DNA of 64,000 nt from Acanthochromis polyacanthus (taxonomy: Eukaryota > Chordata > Actinopteri > Pomacentridae): NCBI RefSeq assembly GCF_021347895.1, contig NC_067113.1, forward strand, positions 8,475,489-8,539,488, given 5' to 3'. The position numbers were made by a program, and so were the translations under genes. The first letter of the stretch is position 1. Each line of letters opens with the position of its first letter. Below the pieces are notes generated by a model, which had not been told where the DNA came from, ran no database searches, and worked only from the letters and a program-made list of their open reading frames with translations. Shown in pieces: positions 47,915 through 61,159 of this stretch.

Positions 47915-48957
47915 ATAAATGTACCCACACACATAATGACCTTGTGCTGAGAACAGGTGTATGTTATGCATGCGTACGTTATGTACGAATACTGAATGGT
48001 GTGACCTAAATATGTAGCAGGCGGCGAGAATTAATGGGACTCAGAAACACCCCCACAATTTAATCAATTGTTCCTTGTATCATTTCCGACTGTTAAGTCC
48101 CGATAAGTCCTCAGGGGTGGATTTGTAGTAGGATCACAATCATGCGATAGTCAGCTGAGAGTTCACTTGTTGCTATAGTTACAGTGACAAAGTGCTGCTA
48201 TCTTGCAATGGGAAATCTTAACGTGTCCACTGGATCCATGTTTTTCTGCATGTAAACGCATTGCATCTGAAAATTGCCCGTTTGGTGGGCGTGTACTTGA
48301 GGCCAGTAGCCGGTGATCAACTCTTGATGACCTTCTTCTCGAACTATCCTGCCTTCCCCTGATTGGACAAACAAATCGACTCGGGAGCTGTCTGTTTCTG
48401 GATTTCAAGCCGGACCAACATGGTGGCTTATCCTCAATCTTTCTCTTTTATTTCGAAAACACTTCAACAAAAAATATTTCTGAAACCATTTGTGGTGAGA
48501 AATAAGCTGTGCAGTAGCTGAGTCTGTCCTCGTTTTAGTTCACCAATGACTAGTTTAGACATTTGACGAAGATTTTGCAATGCGTCACACGCATCGAATT
48601 TGCAAAATGTAGAAGTCAAGTCTATTTTATGCAAATGAGCTCTGGGAAGGCTTACTGGATCGCAACTCGAAAGGCACCGCAACCAGACCAGCATGCAGTG
48701 CGGTGCATTTCACATAGACAATAAATGGAATGCAGGAAATTGCTGGGTGGAGTCAACACGTACCTTTAATAAATCCATTGATCCAGACTATAAGCCAAAT
48801 CACTGTGAAAATCTAATGAGGTGATCTTTGTGTCATTTCTGACCTGGACAATTTCATCCAAATCCGTTATTCTATTTTTGACTAATGTGGTGCACAGACG
48901 GATTCTCGTATGCAGATAATAAAACATATTTACTCCATCGCGTTCCTTGGGTAAATA
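47915..48957 (-). mobile_element. Helitron/Helentron-like element, copy E (long form, interrupted)
   Basis: Reverse orientation. The internal module (gtacccacacacataatgac, gtagcaggcggcgag, aacacccccacaatttaatc) lies at the left and the 3' hairpin end is missing. Then come gataagtcctcaggggtgg and gatcacaatcatgcgatag. After about 48240 an unrelated insertion follows, and the element resumes at 48766 (aatccattgatccagacta) to end at cgcgttccttgggtaaat. Confidence 0.5.
48222..48765. mobile_element. Unclassified 0.54-kb insertion within copy E
   Basis: Relative to copies B, C and G, 544 bp of foreign sequence interrupt copy E. TTAA stands at both edges (48218-48221, 48766-48769), and about 20 bp of element sequence (tccac/ttggatcca-like) are repeated on both sides with differences. 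The interior has gagctcatttgca-like and gcgtcacacgcatcgaat motifs that remind me of non-autonomous PIF/Harbinger elements of fish, but no terminal inverted repeat is visible. Class uncertain. Confidence 0.4.
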
Positions 48958-50806
48958 TGTTCAGTACAGCAAGCATGCGATGTCGCATTTGCTGTTCTAA
49001 AGAGGAGAAAAGAGATTGAACCGCATGTGAAACCACCTAAAGGCTCCGCCAGCTAACTCCTCACTAAACTGCTGTACTCTACTACTAAAACAAACTAAAA
49101 TAACGACATAAAACTCAGACATTAAGCAAAGTGAGCTGAAATAATAAAACAAACTACATTCTAACATTTTTCCTGCATCTGAAGCTACAAACGACAGGAG
49201 TTCTCTGTCCACTCACCTATCCTCATCGAGAGGGAGTGAAAACAGAAAGGAAGTGACATCGAGAGAGTAAAGGTCATGCAAAATAAGATAAAGCTCACCC
49301 CTAAAAAAGGAATAAAAACACAATATTATATGCAAAAGAAATTAAATAACAATACTAAAAAAATAATAGAGATTTTGGTTGAAAATGAATCATTTGTTTA
49401 AGTCACCTGTTACATATGCATAAAAATCACTTTTTGTGGGTGGAGAGTCTTCTATCTTGATCAGCCACAGAGCCCACAACAAATGAATCATGACCTTTGA
49501 TTAATACTGATAACCCATCGAATTCAGAAAATACCACAGCTTCTTTAGAGAAAACAAACTGAATTGCAAATTCTGAACAACCAACTCCACCATACATTGG
49601 AACAAAATTGTGTAATTCCAAAAAGCACGCCACATAAGAGTAGAAACAGGAGAGCAGCAGAGTATTGTTTAAGAGCAGACACTGGCACTGTGCTTCACAG
49701 TCAGTACAGCGCTATTCAAACTGGCCACGTCACTGTGTCATCGGCTACATTTTTTTTGCAATTATGCAAACATATCTGCCAAAAGACCAGATCTAAAAAT
49801 GCTCGCTTATTTTTCAGGCTATTGTAATTTACTGTACAAAATGTGCAGGCTTTTTAAAGTTGAATAGATCCAGAGTGGTGATGTGCCTCTCATTCACCCA
49901 CACAGATGCACCCAGTGGCACCAAGCTACCATGCAAAAGGCTGCCAGAACCAGTGGGACAAACTGGAGAGTTTCAGGTTTTGCTTCAGTAATGTAAGACA
50001 TGTTCAGGGAGGGACTGACACACTCTCCTTCCTGACTTTGCCTCTGTTTAATTATTGAATAATGACTTGGAAAAGCAACATTTCTGATATCATACTTATG
50101 CAATGTTTATTGAAATATCCAGAGTATAAAATCACACAATGAAAGAAATGACTGGCAAAATAGTAGGAAAGAAATAAGTCTGTCTGCTAGATGTGTACAT
50201 TTATATCCTTTCTATGTTATTTAGCTAAAGCTTTAGCTGATAATGTTTAGTTTTTTTGCATCTAGATATGTTTTTAGGTCACAGTAATGGGAGCTACTGT
50301 AGTTACATAATCCTTAAGGGTAGAATCTTTATCAACTCCAAATGAATTCCAACGATGTTCCGAGCTGCTGGATGTGTAAATAAGCAAATTTTGCTCAGAA
50401 GTTCACCATATCAGCCTAAAAGGTGATGTCAGTATTGCTTTAATATTTTCAAATGCCAAAAAAAAAAATCATTTACTGCAGCTATAAGTAAATTACAAGA
50501 ATATACTCAGACATCGATACTTGGTTTCATGCTTGGTAGCCTCTTTCAAAAATTACATTGAGGCCGTCTGACCTCATGAAAGTGCATAGAAAGATCACAA
50601 GAGCAGACAGTTTGGCTAGACGTTGCTCTCAAAAGCAATTCAAGCAAACTATTCCCTCCACTTAATTAAATGTATGTTTATAGATTTTTTAAAAAATGCA
50701 TCAACTTAATATTATGTGTAATTTAAACTCAAGTTCTGCTATAGTTGATTTAAAATAAATTCATATGAAGGTAAATGAATTAAATTAGCTCTATAACTAG
50801 ACTTAA
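48958..50806. other. Intronic stretch, nothing recognised
   Basis: AT-rich, only short open frames. Homopolymers at 49750-49757 and 50459-50468. Confidence 0.5.
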
Positions 50807-51178
50807 TAATTACTGTGCCAGGGAACACGGCAGAGTTATGTGACAATGGGTGTTGGTTTGTCTGTCTGTTCGCAACATTATTCAAAACCAGATCAACAGA
50901 TTCAGATGAAATTGTCAGGGAAGGTCAGAAATGACACAAGGACCAATTTTGGTTTGGTGCGGCTTATAGTCTGAATCTATGGATTTCTGTATCGTTGATA
51001 ACAGCACGGCGTCACTGTAACCATGACAACAAGTGAACACTATATCAGCTGCCTGCTGACGATCACATGATTGTGATCCCACTACGAATCGATGGATTTA
51101 TCAAACCTTAACCGTCAGAAATCATGCAAAAAATTAGCAGCCTGGGCAGAGTACTGCACTCTCTGAGTGCTTTTCTAG
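50807..51178 (+). mobile_element. Helitron/Helentron-like element, copy F (short form)
   Basis: The 5' end attactgtgccagggaac is followed by tttgtctgtctgttcgcaac and gggaaggtcagaaatgacac. Then come ggcttatagtctgaatctat, atcacatgattgtgatccca, and the 3' end gggcagagtactgcactct with ctgagtgcttttctag. CTAG ends at 51178 and T follows. The internal module is absent. Confidence 0.6.
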
Positions 51179-51315
51179 TTTAGTCTTTCTTCACCTTAAG
51201 TTCAGAATTTACCTTAACATACCTGTACAATTTGAGCCAGTTAAGACTGGTGCTTAAAAAATTGTATTGAAGAGAAAACAGTATTTTCCTAAGTGAATCT
51301 AATTTGCTGAAACTA

Positions 51316-52851
51316 CACTGCTCAAAAAAATTAAAGCAACACTTTGAAAACACATCATATTTCAATGCGGAGGAAAAACAAACTGGATATTAGCATTGAT
51401 ATGGACTGGATAATATGTTAGGAATGAAAAGATGCCACATTGTTTGGTGGGAATGAAAATTATCAACCCCCCAGGAGGGCTAAATTCAAGACATTCCAAA
51501 ATCAAAGTGAAAAACTGATGTGGCAGGCTAGTCCATTTTCTGAAATTCCTTGGCAGCAACTCAAAACGGTACTCAGTAGTTTGCATGACCTCCATGTGCT
51601 TGTATGCAGCCTGACAATATCGGGACAAGCTCCGAATGAGACGATGGATGGTGTCCTGGGGTATCTCCTACCAGAGCATCACTGAGCTCCTGGACAGTCT
51701 GAGGAGCAACCTGGTGGTGTCGGACGGAACAAAACATAATGTTCCAAAGGCGTTCTATTGGATTTAGGTCAGGTGAGTATTGGGGCCAGTCAATGGTATC
51801 AATTCCTTCATCCTCCAGGAACTGCAGTAGTTCTCTTACCACATGAGGCCAGGCATTGTCGTGCACCAGAAGGAACCTAGGACCATTGCACCAATGTCGG
51901 GTCTGACAATGGATCCAAGGATTTCAGAATGCCGTTGTCCAGCCTGTAGAGGTCTGTGCGTCCCTCCATGGATATGCCTCCTCAGACCATCACTGACTCA
52001 GCACCAAACTGGTCATGCTGAACAATGTTACATGCAGCATAACGTTCTCCACGGCTTCTCCAGACCCTTTCATGCCTGTCACATGCGCTCAGGGTGAACC
52101 TGCTCTCATCTGTGAAAAGCACAGGGCACCAGTGGTGGACTTGCAAATTCCTGTGTTACCAGCCGAGCTCCACGGTGCCAGTCAGCGAGCACAGCGGACA
52201 CTAGAGGACGCTGGGCCCTCAGACCACTCTCATTACATCTCTTTCTGATTGTTTGATCAGAGACATTCACACCAGTGGTCTGCTGGAGGTCATTTTGTAG
52301 AGCTATTGCAGTGCTCATCCTGTTCCTCCTTGCACAACGGAGCAGATACCTGTCCTGCTGATGGGTTGAGGACCTTCTGCAGCCCTGTCCAGCTCTCCTC
52401 GAGTAACTGCCTGTCTCCTGGAATCTCCTCCATGCTCTTGAGAATGTGCTGGGAGACACAGTAAACTTTCTGGCAATGGCACGTATTGATGTGCCATCGT
52501 GGAGGAGTTAGGCTGCCTCTTCAACCTCTGTTGGGTCCAGGTATCGCCTCATGCTACCAGTAGTGACAGTGACCCTAGCCAAATGCAAAACTATTGAAAA
52601 ACAGTCTGAAAACATTAGGAAGGAAAAAAAATGTCAGTGGCCTTCACCTGTAAACTCATTATTGTTTTGTGGGTTGTCTCATTGTTACCCCTCTTGTGCA
52701 TCTGTTGTTAATTTCATGAACACCAAAGCAGCTGAAGCTGACTAAAAAACCACCTCTTTTACTTACTTGACCAGATCAGTATCCCACATGTTTGACTGAT
52801 TTGATGCAATACTTAGATTAAAAAGTGTTCCTTTAATTTTTTTGAGCAGTG
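51316..52851 (-). mobile_element. Tc1-like transposon, full length, short inverted repeats
   Basis: 1536 bp flanked by TA at 51314-51315 and 52852-52853. Both ends begin cactgctcaaaaaaattaaa and the inverted repeat spans about 31 bp. A transposase pseudogene occupies most of the interior on the minus strand. It belongs to a different Tc1 family from the 12390-14017 element. Confidence 0.9.
51573..52552 (-). pseudogene. Tc1 family transposase, frameshifted
   Basis: Starts at ATG 52552 (MRRYLDPTEVEEAA), with a TAA as codon 15, then continues in frame through [15 protein letters not shown] and [20 protein letters not shown] (helix-turn-helix region) and [18 protein letters not shown]. This frame closes at 52106, and the middle is disrupted by stops and at least one frameshift. 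The C-terminal third resumes in another frame with MHDNAWPH (second catalytic Asp) and SPDLNPIERLWN (Glu), 34 residues apart as in DD34E enzymes. About 326 codons in all, close to normal length, so damage is by point changes and small indels. Confidence 0.88.
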
Positions 52852-52853
52852 TA

Positions 52854-55800
52854 ATTTCATGAGCAGTTCAAAAAGATTAATGCAAACTGTTGCATGTTTT
52901 TTTTGATTGAGCCCACACATTTTTTTTCTTAAAGTTCACTGGAATAAGCCCTCCATCTCTCATTTCCAGTCTTCTGTTCCAGTATTTCTTGATTTCCAGC
53001 AGCTAAACAAGACTTCCAATCTGAGCAGACTATCAGCTTCCCGTCAGTCATTTATTCTGCATCAACAATAAAGAACTTTCTGTCTCAGTGTCATTTTACA
53101 GTAGTCACGACACCTTTTCCTGAGTCAAAAGCTTTATTATTATATCTTCCTTCAACTGAGGTAGAAATCATTAAAATTTAGAGTGAGAAAAGTCATTCAA
53201 TTTGTGTGTTTCTTTGATGTTGCCTGCTTTCTGAAACCCGTCACATGAATGATGCTCTGAGACGGATGACAAAGGAAAGAATTCAAGGCCATCATATGTC
53301 TGAAACTGAAGTTGACCATGAATTTGAACTAGAAATTGCGCTGATGTGTTTCTACAAAGCAAAGAATGAAGCTATATCTTGTTTCTCCAGTTCAATCATA
53401 TTTTTTTTACGTTTCTACTGATAGCTACATTTAACTCACAGCCACTGCTGCCATCATCCTGACATGTGGGCTGCTATTATTCCAAGTTTCCATCTTTGAT
53501 AGGGTCAAGGACTGAAGAACCATGTTGTGAAACTGATTAACTTTTTGATTTGATTCATACCTGCAGGAATAGCCTTGTAGAAGCAGGAAATATGAATCTT
53601 TATCTTTGTGTTTTTGGAACCAAAGGCCTGTTGAACAGTCTGATTGTTTGAGATTTTTACTTCTATTCTATTCTCTTGATGGAAGCAGTGGCTTGTTTCT
53701 GTGTTTCCATCAATACAGAACTCTATAAAAGCAGTGATAACATGAGAGAAACACACTGGCTCTAGAAAGAATCATGCCGCTTCTTATTCCCAGGAGGCCT
53801 TTACATAAGCCTTCATCTCCCCACATGCTGCATCATCTCCTCAGCATCCTATTGCCCTCTTCACCACAATTATGCACCCCACGATGTACCTTTGTAGACC
53901 TCCTCCTGTATTCACGTTAACCCTCCATCACCTATCAGCCCCAGGAGCTTATTTTAGTGAGAATGAAAGCATGGCAACTCCTTTGATAGAACAAATTATT
54001 ACATGAATTCCCTCTGATAACCAGTAGGAAAGGTATAGAGAAAAACAAGAACGCATTTGCCTCGTTAAAGCTCACCCGCTGCCATTGTGGAACTCAATTT
54101 TCTTTGCATTTGTGCACTAGCTGGCTTTATCTGATAACTTCTCCTAGGAAACAGCTGGTTTTAGAGGTACGATCAAATCAGATAAAACACAATAACAAAG
54201 TAACTCCAGAAAATAATTTATGAGAAGAGAATGCATGAGGTGAGCAGCCCCGTTCTGACGAAACCACATGAATTTTTAAAGCGAGTTTTATGTTTGTGAA
54301 AGAGGATGTAGTCTCATTTTTGCTGCATTTCAGTGGATTTAACGATGGGTTGTTAACAAGGTTAAATTTATTATGAATTATGTGAAGTTGTCAGCATTGC
54401 TCAAATTATATCTCATTAGGAGTTTCACAGCACTTTTTACAGCATTATGTACTTATTTCATAAAGCCAGTTTTAAAACAAAGCCACAAATATTTCAATAA
54501 AAGCATGTATTCTGACTAATTTCTTCTCAAAACAAATACAGGAAATTGAGCCAACTATAATCTAAAATTGCTTCACAAATAGCAAACAGGCAGAAACTGG
54601 GTTTCATCATGAATTCGCCTGCGCTCCTCCTGAAAATACCTTAGTCGCAGTGGTGTTTACCTTTGGCTTTTGGATGCGTACTAGCTTTAAAGAGCTGGTC
54701 TCAAAACACAGTGCGCTCCAGGCTAGCAGAATCAATCCTTAGAAGGAGCTTGAACCCAAGCAAATATATGTTTTTCTTTTGTTAACACTGGGTCAGGGAT
54801 GTGAATGCAAGTCCACGGTGTAACTTCACAGCAAGCTTCTCCTTCATTCCTTCTGGCAGGTGGGCATAAGCATAGTGGAATAACCAGCTTTGTCTGCAAT
54901 CACAGGATCTGAAACAAGATTAAGTTGATTTGAAGCAGCAGGCGTCATTGCAAGGTGCCTCCTAGCACAAGATAAATAGACCTTTCTGCAGCCTCTGACA
55001 TCTAATGACTCCTGCAGTAAACGCTGTTTTTTGTCAGAGTTGTCTTTGTGGCTACTTCCATTAGATTACCAAGATGCCCAATTCCTCAGACGGAGATGTT
55101 TTGGGACACGGAAACCTCATCATGTACAATTTGCACACACACCTGCCACCTTTTTCATCATTAGGAGTCGACAGGTCTGGTCAGCCAAAAGTCTTGGCCA
55201 CAGACCCCAGCGAGGGAATCTCTCTCCTCATTCATTAGTGGTCCAAGAGACCTTTCATTGTTCATTTGTGTAGTCCAGAGAGTCTGAAGAATCCTCTGGG
55301 ATCACAAATGATGCACTATTCACTAAACTGTTCCAGCCGTATTTCTCATCCACCACCCCAGTGGCCTGCCATCTGAGACTCATCTTGTTGGAGTTCTCAC
55401 TTGCTGACCTCTTTCAAAGCCACGCATCCCCCTGCATTTTGACCACTGCTCACTTGTCAAGCCTGGCTAAAGAAAGACCATTGTTGTGTGAAATGGCCAG
55501 GGACCTGTCTTCCCAACTGCTAAAACCTTAGCAACAGCTGCACCTCAATGAACATACATTTTTCTTTCCCTGGTGATCCTCTCATTCTGTGGCACCTCAG
55601 GATGCCACACACAACCCTGCTGTTCTTCTATGCCCTATTTCTACCCACTGTGCTCCTTCTCAGCTTTTCCCCTCTCCTCCCACTCTTTGTCGTTGTTTTG
55701 TTTACTTACACAGTGCTTCAGCGAAGCAGATGCACCTGTCCTCTGAGCAATATTTGGCATCTGGATATCTCCCTTGGCGGATGCCTTTGTAACTCATCAA

Positions 55801-56604
55801 ATGCTCTTTTGAAGCTTGCTCAGTATTCAGGCGGTAAGACGTGCCGTGGATCATCGCAGGTGAGACCGCTTCAGGCGTCAGTCTGATTCAAAAGGTCAAG
55901 CTGCCACAAGCACTTTTGCTAGTTAACTGTCTTTAAACACAGTAAAAAAGGTCATCCTGTACATTGTCTGCTGTATCAGGCAGCAGATGGAAACCTTTGC
56001 CACTGTACTAGTTGATTGTTTGATGTGTGAATGTAACATATGCCATTGTATCTAAGTCTGTTTTCTCCTGTGCTCACACTAATTATGTTATGCATGAGAC
56101 AGGAAACTTATCTACAAGCTTCATCTAAGAACTTTTCCATTCATCTTGCTTGTGATGCATTGGATTCAGAAACACTATTCACGTTCATAATCATAAGGTG
56201 ATGGTTTTGTGGTTATACACACATTCAGATTTTTATCCTTCATACAAATGGATATGTTTATAGACCTGGCATCAGCCATCAGCATTTTTTTCATTATGCC
56301 TTGAGGATACAAATTAGAAACAAGTAGGAGTAAAATCCATTTGCATAGTATGTAAAATCTGTTATAAATGACAAGCACAGAGAGTAAGATATTCACAGTG
56401 AATCAGGATTTAACAGCTGATTGGTTTTATTGTATATTTCATATCAATTATAAATAATTTAACAACCAGTTTCCTTTTTATGCTGTACATTAAAAACAAC
56501 AATAGTTGACAACAAGGTGAATTGGTTTCCCAGTCACATGAGCTAGACTATAGCTTCCAAGCACATATAGATATCAGTTTGAAGTAGAAAGTAGAACAAT
56601 GTAG
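52854..56604. other. Intronic stretch, nothing recognised
   Basis: 3.7 kb without identifiable repeats or exons. The open frame at 55548-55886 starts hydrophobic but has no recognised domain. A pyrimidine-rich segment lies at 55640-55700. Confidence 0.5.
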
Positions 56605-57690
56605 ACATAAGTAAGTTTTATTCCTTTAGCAGCTTTCAAAAGCAGGCATCACAAAGTGCTCCATAATAGAAAAAAACTACAAAGCAAACAGAGACAGCAA
56701 GCAGAGAGACAAACAAACATTAAGTCCATACAAACAGATAAAAACACGAAGCAAGACAAACTAAATGAAACAAAGCAAATTAAATAAAAGCCAATCCAAA
56801 CAAATGGGTAATTAGCTGCTCTTTAAAAGTGTTCACAGATCATGAGTCCAATGGGAGAGCGTTCCAAAGTTTCAGAGCGACAACCTCAAAAACACAGTCT
56901 GCTTTATGTCTGAGCCTGGAGCGAGGAACGACTTACAAAGTCTGATCAGAGGACCTCAGATTCCTGCTGGTGTTATATGGCTGCAGTAACTGTTTTATAT
57001 AGGCAGAATAATCAGTCAAGAAACTAAATGCAACCACAAGAATCTTGAACTGGATGGGAAGCCGGTGTAAAGCATTCAGGGTTGTATTTACATGAGGCTC
57101 TCTGGATAACTTGGTCAGAAGCTTGACAGCAGAATTTTGCACCACATGTGAAGCAATTCTAGAATGGTTTGCTCAGACAGGTGAAAATGGAGCTACAGTA
57201 GACAAGCGTGTATAATTATCTCCATCTAAGCTGTGGACAGAATGGGTAGAAGGTTGCCAATGTTCCTCAGTGGTAGAAACAGTTCACATGTTAGATCATG
57301 AAAGGTTGGTAAAAACAAAAACAAAAAACAAACACAAACAAAAAACAAGGAGGCAAGACTTTCCATTACCTTCAGGACAATGCCAGCTAAGGCAAAAATA
57401 AGAAATTCAGTTTTGTCATTATTTAGTTGTCGGAAATTTCCTGCCATCTGATCTTTTATAAAGCTGGAGCAGTTAGAAGAGATTAAAAAAAGATTTTAAG
57501 ACTGAAACTAAATGTATAATTGAATATCATCTGCATAGAAATGTCCACAACATCTTTAAAATCACTTATTATATGCCCAAGAGGAGGCAAGTACAATGCA
57601 AACAGCAGTGGGCCAAGTACAGAACCTTGGGGAACACCACAAGGCAAATATTTAGATGTGTGACAGATGGAGCCTCTCAAGTATTCATAA
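56605..57690 (-). mobile_element. L2-type (Maui-like) LINE 3' half
   Basis: Minus orientation, 3' end at the low coordinate (ttttattcctttagcagc, then tcacaaagtgctccataat, an end typical of fish L2-type repeats). Reverse-transcriptase C-terminal pieces fill the rest. The 5' part is missing, as usual for LINE insertions. Confidence 0.75.
56930..57680 (-). pseudogene. LINE reverse transcriptase fragment
   Basis: Minus strand pieces in order: CGVPQGSVLGPLLFALY (57600-57640, RT motif 4); HFYADDIQLYI (the catalytic YADD, about 57520-57555) in a shifted frame relative to the first; then MAGNFRQLNNDKTEFLIF (57447 onward). Last come VQNSAVKLLTKLSREPHVN, LHRLPIQFKI and YNTSRNLRSSDQ (57145-56933), the usual C-terminal tail of L2/CR1-group proteins. 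A frameshift splits the RT core, and further sequence between the NDKTE piece and VQNSA is missing. Confidence 0.75.
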
Positions 57691-58975
57691 AAATAAACTA
57701 ATTATTTGAATACTTCATTTAAAAAAATACATTAACTGTCATAATAGTAAGAACAACCCAGTGGCTATTATTTATGTAGTTTAACATGTCCACTGGCAAA
57801 CATTTATATTACTAATTTCCACTAAATGATTCCTCATAGATGTACCATTAAACAATAACTTAAAAAACATTTTCTCTGCCTTTAAGATCCATCCCTCAAG
57901 ACAGTCATGCATTTCCTGTTTCCTCCTTACGTTGAACATTATATTACAAAAACTGCAAGCAATTTCTTTTTTTCTGTAGTCAGTCATGAATTATTTGCTT
58001 GCAGTTTTGCATCCTGCATATTCTAGTGATGGTACTACCGATCCATATTGAGAGTTTTGCTATCCAGTTTGATATTCAGTAATTAGAATTGCACTCAGAG
58101 TCTGAACGTTTCTAATGAAAAGTCAGAAGTAGCAGGAGTAACACATCCCTACTGATTGGCATCCCATCAGTAAATGTGCTCTAGGAGTTTTTAATACTTA
58201 TCTTTATCAGTATGTATCACTGACAGACAGATTTTTTTGCAGATTCTCCACCTAAGTGTTGACTTTCTATTCTTCATGATAGATGTCTTATCACTTTGAG
58301 TCATTGGTAAGAGAAGTGAGAGGGATTACTCTAAATGTCATACTGATTCTAGATTGCCTCTATGTATCAGCAGTGGAGGCTGGTGGAGAATTTCCTTGGT
58401 AAGGCTTTGCCACATTCAATCAACTCTGACAAACATTCTAGTATGATATAATGGGAATAAAAGTGAATCCATCAAATTCACAGTACGGCTTTGCATTTTA
58501 ATATTCAACAATTGTTTTATTTCAACATGAAATATGGCAGTGAATAATGCCTTGACAAACACACACCAACACCTTGAGCCAAATTCAGAATCCAGTGGTG
58601 GAAAAAAGTTTCTGGATACCCTTTAAATTTTACAGTCTCAAATATTATCATGAAATATTTGTGGAAAAATCTTTTTTGTTTCAAAAGGTGTGGCTGCATT
58701 AGACAGAGATCAACAAATACAAATGAATTTTTTTGTTTGTTTACAAGAAAAACTAACAAAACTAAATTCTACCAAAATGGCCCAATGCTCAAAAATTTCT
58801 TATTTTTATGGAACCAATCAATTATAAGTTTTTATTGGCTTTTTTAGCATTTGTTTAGGATAATGGCTGTGATTGTACTAAAAGAAATTACACAAGAAAT
58901 TACAAGAGTGATTCTTATTGCAATAAACATGCAAATGTATGAAGTGTCCAAAAACTTTTTTCCACATTGGTAGGA
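57691..58975. other. Intronic stretch, nothing recognised
   Basis: AT-rich, short open frames only. Confidence 0.5.
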
Positions 58976-59366
58976 CTAGAAAAGCACTGAGAGAGAGTAG
59001 TACGCCACCAAGGCTGCTCATTCCTTGTTTCAGTTCTGACGGATAAGTCCCGATAAGTCCACAGCAGTCAGTTTGCAGTAGGATTGCAATCATGTGATCG
59101 TCAGCAGGCAGCTGACGTAGTGTTCACTTGTTTTCATAGTTACAGTGATTATGTGCCGTTATCAGTGATATAGAAATCGTAGGTTCAGACTATAAGCCAC
59201 ATCACTGCCAAAATCTAATCAAGTGATCGTTGTGTCATTTCTGACTTTCTATGAAAATTTCATATAAATCCGTTCATCCGTTTTTGAATAATGTTGCTAA
59301 CAGACAGACTATGGTAACTGACAACCATCGTCGCATTACTCTGCCGCATTCCTTGGCAGAGTAATA
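58976..59366 (-). mobile_element. Helitron/Helentron-like element, copy G (short form)
   Basis: Reverse orientation with CTAG at 58976-58979, then aaaagcactgagagagag and cgccaccaaggctgctcat at the 3' end. The body has gacggataagtcccgataag, gattgcaatcatgtgatcg and cagactataagccacatcac. The 5' end is cgcattccttggcagagtaa. One of the two best copies for defining both termini. The GACA tract is reduced to acagacagac. Confidence 0.6.
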
Positions 59367-59894
59367 AAACAAGTAATTAAAAATAAAGCTTTTTGATGCC
59401 CCTATGGAACCAGTACAGAGGTAAAGATAAGGATAAGTAAACATGAAGTGCATTTAGGAATATTATATAATAATAATTAATAATAGTAATAATATCAATG
59501 TGTTATGCCCTTGCTTTTCAGACACTTGAATGGATATAAGCATGGGAGTCAAGTGCTCTGATGTGCAGCGATAGCAACCTCCAGTAAACTTCTGCTTCAG
59601 AACTCTCCCACCTTTCCCCAGGGCACAACCTAGATATGCATAGAAATTTGATGTTCGCTGAAAGGTTCCTCAGTACTTCACAAAATTAATTTTTTCATGC
59701 AGAAGCTCAACAAATGCTGATGCTTCTAGAGAGGATGTTCATGGTGCTCATCATAAGAAAAACAAAAGAGCTACTGTCTTCCGGTAACTGTCAATGCAGG
59801 GCCCATCAGACTGTGGCAGCAAGAACAGTCCACTGAGAGTAGGATGATATATATATATATATTTATGTAACAGGTTACAGTGAATAAACCACTC

Positions 59895-60480
59895 ATGACA
59901 AAGATGAATCCACATTTGAGAGTTCAGTGGTGCAGAAACCATAGGCAGTGGTCTACAACGATGAGGACAACAATGATACAGGCAGATGAGTCATTCTTCA
60001 TCATATTCTCAACACGTGGGCGAGTGCGTGTGTGGCTGACGCAAAGACAACAGTTCAGGCCTGAATGAAGAACCTTTGTAGTGAAATGATCCAGTGGCTC
60101 TGTCATGCTGAGGAAGGCATTTCGCTGGTTTGGTTTGGATCCACTTGTCCACTTAGAGGGAAAGGATCACCGGAAATCAATACAAAAGTGTCCTGAATGA
60201 GCAGTGTTATCCTATGTTCAAACATTTCCGTCCTGATGGTAGCAACTTCTACCAGCATGACAATACCCCCATCCACAAGGCATGAGGGGTCACTGAATGG
60301 GCTGAGGAAAATGTGACTCATATACTCCAGCCTTCAAATGAACAGATATCAACACAACTGAAGGCCTATGGGAGTTTTTGGACCAAAATGTTTGCTCTCT
60401 CCAGCACCATTAACACAATACCAAAGTAACAAATCTCCTTAATGACAGAGCATTACTACTAAGACACTTTATGTTGGTTT
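59895..60480 (+). pseudogene. Tc1-like transposase relic
   Basis: Plus strand: ADESFFIIFSTRGRVRVWLT (59970-60040, first catalytic Asp region). In other frames FRWFGLDPLVHLEGKDHR, then catgacaatacccccatcca (matching the DDNAPIH segment with the second Asp), and finally a taagacactttatgttgg stretch after the gene's end. The Glu segment (SPDLNPIE) is degraded to aatgaacagatatcaacaca. Multiple stops and frameshifts. A fish Tc1 family distinct from those at 12.4 and 51.3 kb; inverted repeats not found. Confidence 0.62.
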
Positions 60481-60484
60481 GAAT

Positions 60485-60589
<105 letters not shown>

Positions 60590-61159
60590 GTTCTACAATA
60601 ACCTACAGTGCTGTACATATTTTTCTTCCACAATGTTATTCACAGAAGCTCAAAGTGGTACAGTCACACAACAATATCACATCATGTTCAGGTAAAACAG
60701 TGTTGGCTGAAATAAAATAGAAAAATAGGCCAGTACAAATTACAATCCTTGGACTGTGAGTATAATAAACCAGCCAAAAAGAAATGGATCAGTCTTTGGT
60801 TTAGAGCAGGCCTAGCGGTGTAATCATCCAGGTTTTTGGCCAAACAGACAAGCATATTTACTTTGTCCAGTTTTAGCTGGGGGTGTTACAGAGAATAATG
60901 GTTAAATATATTTTTCTTTTTTTCCCCACAACTTCATTGTGTACACAGCTTTGTCGATGTTGGCTGGCCCACTTCTTTTATCACCTGACAATACATTTCT
61001 AAACAGGGGCAAAGACACACTTTAAAGAATCTTGTATCCTCACTGGTGCTTGGCCAGCAGCCTATATTATGACTGAAGTCTGGTGGAATGTGTTTAACAG
61101 TGAAAGCATCATATGTTTTTAAAAACCAAATCTTAAATGAATGCAAATAATATGCTATC

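Noticed and set aside
55548..55886. 112-codon frame with hydrophobic segments
   Set aside because: Pyrimidine-rich DNA yields Leu/Phe-rich translations; no domain or splice signals support it.
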